The notes below the pieces were generated by a model. The model was not told where the DNA came from. It saw nothing but the letters and a program-made list of their open reading frames with translations, and searched no databases. A stretch of 64,000 nucleotides of DNA from assembly GCF_003122205.1 (NCBI RefSeq), contig NZ_QEYE01000011.1, positions 1 through 64,000 of the forward strand, in the 5' to 3' direction. Below, in pieces: positions 58,566-64,000 of this stretch. Position numbers and translations under genes: made by a program. Source of the DNA: Maritimibacter sp. 55A14 (GTDB taxonomy: Bacteria > Pseudomonadota > Alphaproteobacteria > Rhodobacterales > Rhodobacteraceae). Within the stretch, counting starts at the first letter, position 1; the number at the start of each line of letters is the position of its first letter.

Positions 58566-58588
58566 GAGTATTTTCGGAAAGATGAAGG
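58566..58588 (+). repeat. Short intergenic repeat, copy 2
   Basis: It shares GAGTATTT and GGAAAGATGAAGG with the copy at 15681-15703 (21 of 23 bases). Just before it lies a GC-rich tract with hairpin potential (GGGGGGCGCTGCCCCCC and CCCCGCC/GGCGGGG). The element sits between glcD and glcE and may act as a small hairpin in the transcript. Confidence 0.65.
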
Positions 58589-58595
58589 ACAGGCG

Positions 58596-59723
58596 ATGTT
58601 GAGCCCGGAAAGCGAAACGGATTTGGCGGAGGCGGTACGCGCGGCCAAAGGACCGCTGGCGATCCGCGGCGGCGGCACGCGGCGGCACGCGCCCGAGGGC
58701 TGCGATCCGCTCGAGACGCGCGGGCTGTCGGGCATCCGTCTTTACGAACCCGGTGCCTTGACCATGGTTGCCGGGGCGGGCACGCCGCTGGCCGAGATCG
58801 AAGCGATGCTGGAGGCCGAAGGACAGCGCCTGGCCTTCGAGCCGATGGACCATCGCGGGCTCCTGGACACCGAAGGCGTGCCCACCATCGGCGGCGTGGT
58901 GGCGGGAAATGTGTCGGGACCGCGCCGCATTCAGGTCGGTGCCTGCCGGGATTTCATGCTGGGTGTGCGTTTCGTCGACGGTACCGGCGCGGTGGTCAAG
59001 AATGGCGGGCGGGTGATGAAGAACGTCACCGGCTACGATCTGGTCAAGCTCATGACCGGAAGCCACGGCACACTGGGCGTTCTGAGCGAGGTGGCATTCA
59101 AGGTCCTGCCCGCGACAGAGATGACCGGTGTGCTTTTGCTGGAGGGACTGGACGACGACGGGGCGGTGAAGGCGCTTGGCGCGGCGCTCGGCTCGCCATT
59201 CGAGGTCACGGGTGCGGCGCATTTGCAAAAGGGAACGGACGGCGCGCCGGTGACCATGATCCGCCTGGAGGGGTTCGAGAAATCGGTGGCCTACCGAGCC
59301 GGTAAGCTGCAAGAGCTGCTTTCGGCGTTTGGCGATTTTACCGTCGAGACGGACCCCGAGCGTACCACCGCCGGGTGGAGATACATCCGCGACGTGGTCC
59401 CGTTCCACAACCGCGAGGGCGATGTCTGGCGGTTCTCGGTGAAGCCTTCGGATGCACCCGTGATCGGGGCTCGGCTGGGCGCGGCGGAGCTGATTTATGA
59501 CTGGGGTGGCGGGCTGATCTGGGCCCTGTCCGAGCGCGGCGCGGATCTGCGCGCCGCGGCGGCGCCCTTCGAGGGCCACGCCACGCTGGTGCGCGCCGGG
59601 GCAGAGACGCGCGCGCGGCTGCCGGTCTTCCAGCCCGAACCCGCACCGCTGGCCGCGATCAGCGCGAGGCTGCGCACCCGCTTCGATCCGCGCGGCATTC
59701 TCAATCCCGGACTGATGGGCTGA
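58596..59723 (+). CDS. glcE: Glycolate oxidase subunit GlcE
   Basis: The 375-residue protein is the smaller FAD-binding partner of GlcD: AVRAAKGPLAIRGGGTRRHA at the N-terminus, then GLLDTEGVPTIGGVVAGNVSGPRR and VKNGGRVMKNVTGYDLVKLMTGSHGTLG. It lacks the GlcD C-terminal catalytic part, as expected. ATG 58596 is followed by the family start. It is 93 bases after glcD. Confidence 0.93.
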   Translation: MLSPESETDLAEAVRAAKGPLAIRGGGTRRHAPEGCDPLETRGLSGIRLYEPGALTMVAGAGTPLAEIEAMLEAEGQRLAFEPMDHRGLLDTEGVPTIGGVVAGNVSGPRRIQVGACRDFMLGVRFVDGTGAVVKNGGRVMKNVTGYDLVKLMTGSHGTLGVLSEVAFKVLPATEMTGVLLLEGLDDDGAVKALGAALGSPFEVTGAAHLQKGTDGAPVTMIRLEGFEKSVAYRAGKLQELLSAFGDFTVETDPERTTAGWRYIRDVVPFHNREGDVWRFSVKPSDAPVIGARLGAAELIYDWGGGLIWALSERGADLRAAAAPFEGHATLVRAGAETRARLPVFQPEPAPLAAISARLRTRFDPRGILNPGLMG

Positions 59724-59754
59724 GCCCCGCTGCCGCAACGACCAAGGAAAAGCG

Positions 59755-61038
59755 ATGCAGACGAATTTCTCCCCCGAGCAGCTCAAAGACCCGGCCACCG
59801 CGCGGTCCAACGAGATCCTGCGCTCCTGCGTGCATTGCGGCTTCTGCACGGCGACTTGCCCGACCTACCAGGTGCTGGGCGACGAACTCGACAGTCCGCG
59901 CGGACGCATCTACCTGATCAAGGACATGCTGGAGAACGGCCGCCCCGCCGATGAGAAGACCGTCAAGCATATCGACCGTTGCCTGAGCTGCCTGGCCTGC
60001 ATGACGACCTGCCCCTCGGGCGTGCATTACATGCACCTGGTCGATCACGCGCGCGAATATATCGAAGAGACCTATAAACGGCCCTGGAGCGACCGCGCGC
60101 TGCGCTGGCTGCTGGCGCGCATCCTGCCCTATCCCGCGCGCTTCCGCTTGGCGCTGCTGGGCGCCAAAATCGGCCGGCCCTTCGCGCAGATCATGCCCGA
60201 TGCGCGGCTGCGCTCGATGCTGGAGATGGCGCCGAATACGATCCCGCCGGTCAGCCGCAACGACGATCCGCAGGTCTTTCCCGCCGAGGGAGAACGGCGG
60301 ATGCGCGTGGCCTTGATGACCGGCTGCGCGCAGCGCGCGCTCAACACCGATATCAACGATGCCACGATCCGGCTTCTGCGCCGGCTGGGCTGCGACGTGG
60401 TCATCGCCGAAGGGCAGGGCTGCTGCGGGGCGCTGACCCATCACATGGGCAAGACGCGCGAGAGCCACGCGACCGCCGCGAAGAACATCCGCGCCTGGCA
60501 TCGTGAACTGACCGGCGATGGGCTCGACGCGGTGGTCATCAACACCTCGGGCTGCGGCACCACGGTCAAGGATTACGGGCATATGTTCCGCAACGAGCCG
60601 CTGGCCGGGGAAGCGCGGGCGGTCGCGGAGATCGCGGTCGATGTGTCTGAGCTTCTGATTCGGCTCGACTTTCCCGAGGGTCCGGCGCGCGGCGTGCGGG
60701 TGGCCTATCATGCCGCCTGTTCGCTGCAACACGGCCAGCAGATCAAGAGCTATCCCAAGGACTTGCTGAAGCGCGCGGGTTTCGAAGTGGTGGAGCCCAC
60801 GGATTCGCATCTCTGCTGCGGCAGCGCGGGCACCTACAACCTGATGCAACCCGCGATTTCCAGCCAGCTCAAGACCCGCAAGATCGAGACGTTGGTGGCA
60901 AAGGCGCCCGACGTGATCGCGGCCGGAAACATCGGCTGCATGATGCAGATCGGCGGCGGCACCGAGGTGCCGGTCGTGCATACCGTGGAGCTCCTGGACT
61001 GGGCCACGGGCGGGCCGCGGCCGCCGGCTCTGGGCTGA
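59755..61038 (+). CDS. glcF: Glycolate oxidase iron-sulfur subunit GlcF
   Basis: The 427-residue protein has two 4Fe-4S motifs (CVHCGFCTATCPTY and CLSCLACMTTCPSG) and two CCG-type repeats (GCCGALTHHMG and LCCGSAGTYNL), the signature of GlcF/DUF224 electron carriers. It passes electrons from glycolate to the respiratory chain. ATG 59755 follows AAGGA with a normal spacing. It is the third gene of the operon. Confidence 0.95.
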   Translation: MQTNFSPEQLKDPATARSNEILRSCVHCGFCTATCPTYQVLGDELDSPRGRIYLIKDMLENGRPADEKTVKHIDRCLSCLACMTTCPSGVHYMHLVDHAREYIEETYKRPWSDRALRWLLARILPYPARFRLALLGAKIGRPFAQIMPDARLRSMLEMAPNTIPPVSRNDDPQVFPAEGERRMRVALMTGCAQRALNTDINDATIRLLRRLGCDVVIAEGQGCCGALTHHMGKTRESHATAAKNIRAWHRELTGDGLDAVVINTSGCGTTVKDYGHMFRNEPLAGEARAVAEIAVDVSELLIRLDFPEGPARGVRVAYHAACSLQHGQQIKSYPKDLLKRAGFEVVEPTDSHLCCGSAGTYNLMQPAISSQLKTRKIETLVAKAPDVIAAGNIGCMMQIGGGTEVPVVHTVELLDWATGGPRPPALG

Positions 61039-61136
61039 CCCCGGCCCGCTCATTTTCACGACAGGGCCACAAAATGGCCAGATGATCCGTCTACCCCGGA
61101 TGTCTGGTGGGCGCGCAGTATCATGGGGTAGGCGGC

Positions 61137-61955
61137 ATGCGATTCATCGCGCTTCTGGTGGTGGGCATCTGGATGTACGCGGCGATCGGCCCCCTGCCCG
61201 CGGGCGAGGTTTCGGCCCTGCGCAAGCTCTCGACAGCCGACGACACGCGCGGCTGGGAAGGCGTTGGGCGCGTGGATATCGGCCGGCGCGGCTTCTGCAC
61301 CGGCACCCTGATCGAGCCTTCGCTGGTGCTGACCGCCGCGCATTGCATGTATGACCGCGACAGCGGCAACCGCATCGACGACGCCGACATCACCTTCAAG
61401 GCAGGGTTCCGCGACGGCCGCGCCGAAGCGTATCGCGGCGCGCGGCGCGTGACGATCCATCCCGATTACGACTTCACCGGGTTCGACGACATCTCCCGTT
61501 CGGCCCGCGATCTGGCGTTGATCGAACTCGACCAGCCGATCCGCCAGCACGGCATCCCGCCCTTCGGCACCAGTGCCGCGGACCTGGGGATCGGCGCGAA
61601 GGTGGAGCTTGTGTCCTATGCGATGGAACGCGCCGAGGCGCCCTCGCTGCAGGAGGAATGCCATGTGGTCGGCCTCCAGCCGGGGCTTCTCATCCTCGAT
61701 TGCGACGTGAATTTCGGCTCTTCCGGCTCTCCCGTCTTCGTGCGCCAGGGCGGTTTCAGCGAGGTGGTATCCGTCGTTTCCGCCAAGGGGGAGTGGCGCG
61801 ACCGCAAGGTGGCGCTGGCCACCACCGTGACCGGGCCGCTTCAGGACCTGATGAAACTCCGCGAAAATCAGAGCGGGCTCCTGCATTCCGCGCGGCCGGG
61901 ACGGGATGGGTTGTCGGGCCGGACGCAGAACGGCGCGAAGTTCATACGGCCGTGA
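61137..61955 (+). CDS. Secreted trypsin-like serine protease (tandem copy 1)
   Basis: The 272-residue protein has an N-terminal hydrophobic signal (RFIALLVVGIWMYAAIGPL), the catalytic His in VLTAAHC, Asp in RDLALIELD and Ser in FGSSGSPVF, in the order of chymotrypsin-fold proteases. Cysteines near these sites can pair. The C-terminus is NGAKFIRP. ATG 61137 is chosen to keep the signal peptide. It is followed by a paralogue 16 bases later. Confidence 0.92.
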   Translation: MRFIALLVVGIWMYAAIGPLPAGEVSALRKLSTADDTRGWEGVGRVDIGRRGFCTGTLIEPSLVLTAAHCMYDRDSGNRIDDADITFKAGFRDGRAEAYRGARRVTIHPDYDFTGFDDISRSARDLALIELDQPIRQHGIPPFGTSAADLGIGAKVELVSYAMERAEAPSLQEECHVVGLQPGLLILDCDVNFGSSGSPVFVRQGGFSEVVSVVSAKGEWRDRKVALATTVTGPLQDLMKLRENQSGLLHSARPGRDGLSGRTQNGAKFIRP

Positions 61956-61971
61956 CCGCGGGGGGCTTGCG

Positions 61972-62805
61972 ATGCAATTCGGATTCCTGATAGCGGCCGG
62001 CCTGTCCCTGGGCCTTCTGGCGGGCGGCATGGCGCGCGCTCAATCCGACGACACACTGCGCCGCATGACCTTGCGCCAGGATACGGCCGGCTGGGAGGCG
62101 ATCGGCTATCTCGACCTCGCGGGCAAGGGCTTCTGCACCGGTGCGCTGGTGGCCAGCGACATCGTGCTGACCGCCGCCCATTGCCTGATGGACAGCCGCA
62201 CCGGCAAGCGGGTCGATCCGACCGCGGTGAAATTCATGGCCGGCTGGCGCGATGGCGAGGCGATCGCCACGCGGCAGGGACGCGCCGCGGTGATCCATGC
62301 ACGCTATGCGCCCGATAGCGGCACGATGATCGAGCGTGTGCGCCACGATGTGGCGCTGCTGCACCTCGCGGAACCTATCTCGGTCGCGCAGGCGGCGCCT
62401 CTGAGCCCCGAGGGCGGCGTGAGCCCGGGCGACAGTGTGACCGTGATTTCCTATGCCAAGGGGCGCGCGAAGGCGCCGTCGATGCAGCGCCGTTGCCGCG
62501 TGCTCGAGCGCCGGTCCGGCGTGATGGCAATGTCATGCGATGCCTATTTCGGCTCCTCCGGCGCGCCCGTCCTGTCGCTTCGCGGCGGCCGGGTGCGGGT
62601 CGTCGGCGTTATGTCGATGATCGCCCAGACCGCGCAGGGGCGACTTTCCTTCGGGATGGACGTGGAGCGCCCGCTGAGGGAGCTGCTTGCGGCGCTGCGC
62701 AGCGGGCGTGGCGTCTTCCCCGAAACTACCGCACCGGCAGCCAAACGGGTCAATCTGGACGGCGGCGCGAGGTCCAGTGGCGCGAAATTCCTGCGCCCTG
62801 AGTAG
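61972..62805 (+). CDS. Secreted trypsin-like serine protease (tandem copy 2)
   Basis: The 277-residue paralogue of the preceding gene: signal peptide ending in ARAQ, VLTAAHCLMD, RHDVALLHLAE and FGSSGAPVLSL (Ser in GSSG), and C-terminus SGAKFLRPE, matching copy 1 (GAKF-x-RP). The two share DTxGWExxGxxDxxxxGFCTG near the N-terminus, so they arose by duplication. ATG 61972 lies 8 bases after a GGGGGG tract. Natural substrates unknown. Confidence 0.92.
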   Translation: MQFGFLIAAGLSLGLLAGGMARAQSDDTLRRMTLRQDTAGWEAIGYLDLAGKGFCTGALVASDIVLTAAHCLMDSRTGKRVDPTAVKFMAGWRDGEAIATRQGRAAVIHARYAPDSGTMIERVRHDVALLHLAEPISVAQAAPLSPEGGVSPGDSVTVISYAKGRAKAPSMQRRCRVLERRSGVMAMSCDAYFGSSGAPVLSLRGGRVRVVGVMSMIAQTAQGRLSFGMDVERPLRELLAALRSGRGVFPETTAPAAKRVNLDGGARSSGAKFLRPE

Positions 62806-62818
62806 ATGCCTCCGGGAT

Positions 62819-62847
62819 CTTGAAATCGGAAAAATCCAACCCCAAAT
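62819..62847 (+). promoter_or_regulatory. Sigma-32 (RpoH)-type promoter of hsp20
   Basis: CTTGAAA (62819-62825) and CCCCAAAT (62840-62847) are separated by 14 bases, a near-match to the heat-shock consensus CTTGAAA/CCCCATNT. The expected start is about 92 bases before the hsp20 ATG. Confidence 0.8.
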
Positions 62848-62853
62848 CAAGGC

Positions 62854-62945
62854 TGTCCGGGCGCCGCATAGGCGGGTCCGGGTGTCATACGGGCCCTGCC
62901 TTCGGGAGGGTCGCACATCACATCGCTCAAGAGGAGGATGCAAAA
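62854..62945 (+). promoter_or_regulatory. Possible ROSE-type RNA thermometer in the hsp20 leader
   Basis: The leader ends TCGCTCAAGAGGAGG before ATG. TCGCT (62923-62927) fits the U(U/C)GCU element that in ROSE thermometers pairs with the ribosome binding site, here GAGGAGG (62931-62937). An upstream CCCT/AGGG hairpin (around 62894-62910) could be a second stem. The fold is inferred, not calculated. Confidence 0.45.
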
Positions 62946-63410
62946 ATGCGTACCGTTGATCTGTCACCGCTTTACCGCTCGACCGTGGGTTTCGACCAGT
63001 TCGCCGATCTTCTGGATCGGGTCTTCTCGAACGAGATTTCCCAGCCGAGCTATCCGCCCTTCAACATCGAGAAGACCGCCGATGATGCCTATCGCATTTC
63101 CATCGCGGTAGCCGGGTTCTCCGACGAGGATCTGAATGTCGAAGTGCGGGAAAACGCGCTGATCGTGTCGGCCCGGAAGACCGGCGAGGAGCAGGAGCGG
63201 ACCTATCTGCACCGCGGCATCGCGGAGCGCGGGTTCGAGAAGCGCTTCCAGCTTGCCGATCATGTGAAGGTGACCGGCGCCCTGCATGAGAACGGGATGC
63301 TCCATATCGACCTCGCGCGCGAGATCCCCGAGGCGCTCAAGCCGCGCCAGATCGAAATCGCGTCCGCGAACGGGAGCAAGCGAAAGGCGCTGGGGTCCGC
63401 AGCTGCCTGA
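62946..63410 (+). CDS. Hsp20/alpha-crystallin-family small heat-shock protein
   Basis: The 154-residue chaperone has the alpha-crystallin domain (YPPFNIEKTADDAYRISIAVAGFSDEDLNVEVRENALIVSARK in parts) and the C-terminal HIDLAREIPEALKPRQIEIA with an I-x-I-like motif. It resembles IbpA and holds unfolded proteins. GAGGAGG precedes ATG 62946; the longer frame to 62820 would be inside the leader. Expected to be induced by heat. Confidence 0.95.
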   Translation: MRTVDLSPLYRSTVGFDQFADLLDRVFSNEISQPSYPPFNIEKTADDAYRISIAVAGFSDEDLNVEVRENALIVSARKTGEEQERTYLHRGIAERGFEKRFQLADHVKVTGALHENGMLHIDLAREIPEALKPRQIEIASANGSKRKALGSAAA

Positions 63411-63438
63411 GCGGCCCCCATTCCGGGTGAAAGAGGTG

Positions 63439-63467
63439 ACGCGCGGGGAAGCCCCCCGCGCGTTTTT
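63439..63467 (+). terminator. Rho-independent terminator after hsp20
   Basis: ACGCGCGGGG and CCCCGCGCGT form a ten-pair stem with a five-base loop, followed by five T residues, about 30 bases after the hsp20 stop. Confidence 0.9.
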
Positions 63468-63644
63468 GCGTCGTTGCCGCGTGTCCCACCCGGTCCCGCT
63501 GGGTCGGCACGATCGCCGGTAGGAAAACACGTCCGAAAAGAGGCCGGGCAGGTTTACTGAACGCCGTGAGCGTGCCGCACATTTGCAATGACCGTGCTGT
63601 TTGATGTTACCTTTCCGACCGCTTGATTCCGGAGGGGATGCAAC

Positions 63645-64000
63645 ATGGATCGGTTCACCGGCGGTTGCCTGTGCGGCAATGTCAGACTTGTGGCGTCGGG
63701 CCTCCCATACCGGGTCGGGCTCTGTCACTGCCTCGACTGCCGCAAGCATCACGGCGCGCTATTCTATGCGTCCGCTGTGTTCCCACGGGATGTGGTGACG
63801 ATCGAGGGAGAAACACGCGACTACGCCGGGCGGTTCTTCTGCCCCCGCTGCGGCTCGTCCGTATTTGCGTGTAGCGGCGATGAGATCGAGGTGCATCTGG
63901 GCGCGCTGGATGCCCCGGATCGGCTGATGCCAACCTATGAGTGCTGGACGGTCCGCCGCGAGTCCTGGTTGCCGCCGTTTTCGCTCAGGCGGCGATACGA
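63645..64000 (+). CDS. GFA-family protein, partial (runs off the right edge)
   Basis: ATG 63645 follows GGAGGGG and opens a frame of 118 codons to the window edge. The protein has the zinc ligands of the GFA (glutathione-dependent formaldehyde-activating-like) family: GGCLCGNVRL, LCHCLDCRKHHGA and FFCPRCGSSVFAC. The start and the first cysteine pairs are intact; the C-terminal end is missing. Most members are of unknown activity, and the formaldehyde link is weak. Confidence 0.88.
   Translation, partial: MDRFTGGCLCGNVRLVASGLPYRVGLCHCLDCRKHHGALFYASAVFPRDVVTIEGETRDYAGRFFCPRCGSSVFACSGDEIEVHLGALDAPDRLMPTYECWTVRRESWLPPFSLRRRY

Overview
The window looks like a chromosome segment of an alphaproteobacterium of the order Rhodobacterales (Roseobacter/Rhodobacter group). 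The evidence is the high GC content, the conserved block ffh-rpsP-rimM-trmD-rplS-rpmE followed by the division-site ATPase mipZ, the split ATP synthase locus atpI-atpB-atpE-atpX-atpF with no F1 genes beside it, and several families typical of that group (DUF1285, DUF5928-type branching glycosyltransferase, MoxR-DUF58-DUF4159 block). No single marker fixes the genus. 

Layout. Positions 1-1857 are gene-poor and hold only a partial and an unrecognised minus-strand gene. A YecA-like SEC-C protein gene (1858-2535) precedes a complete type I-E CRISPR-Cas locus: cas3, cse1, cse2, cas7, cas5, cas6e, cas1, cas2 (2850-11002), a short leader, and an array of 37 identical 29-nt repeats with 36 spacers of exactly 32 nt (11087-13311). 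The array ends abruptly on a perfect repeat, beside the C-terminal remnant of an IS481-type transposase and a tRNA-Met gene (13764-13840). This suggests an accessory segment bounded by the tRNA. 

From 14031 on the DNA looks like core genome. A GMC oxidoreductase is followed by an eight-gene minus-strand cluster of glycosyltransferases, two sulfotransferases and an FkbM methyltransferase (15714-22731), probably for a sulfated and methylated surface glycan. Next come mipZ, the ribosomal/tRNA-modification block with a previously easy-to-miss 46-57 residue membrane protein gene between rpsP and rimM, then GNAT and chorismate mutase genes and ffh. A LysR/EamA pair, an ArsR regulator and the F0 ATP synthase operon follow. 

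34.3-44.4 kb holds a TetR regulator with three operator-like boxes in a divergent promoter, a DUF1348 gene, a FadR-type regulator, an OmpA lipoprotein, an AraC-MGMT fusion, nth, a PfkB kinase, a third sulfotransferase divergent from a core-2/I-branching glycosyltransferase, a HIT protein, an ABC ATPase and a zinc-finger protein. 44.5-50.1 kb carries polA, a CDF metal exporter, a universal stress protein, an SDR and DUF1285. 50.2-57.0 kb is a MoxR-DUF58-DUF4159 membrane operon. 57.05-61.04 kb is the glycolate oxidase operon glcDEF behind an AT-rich promoter carrying an inverted repeat. The end holds two tandem trypsin-like proteases, an hsp20 gene with a sigma-32-type promoter and a possible ROSE thermometer, and a partial GFA-family gene running off the right edge.
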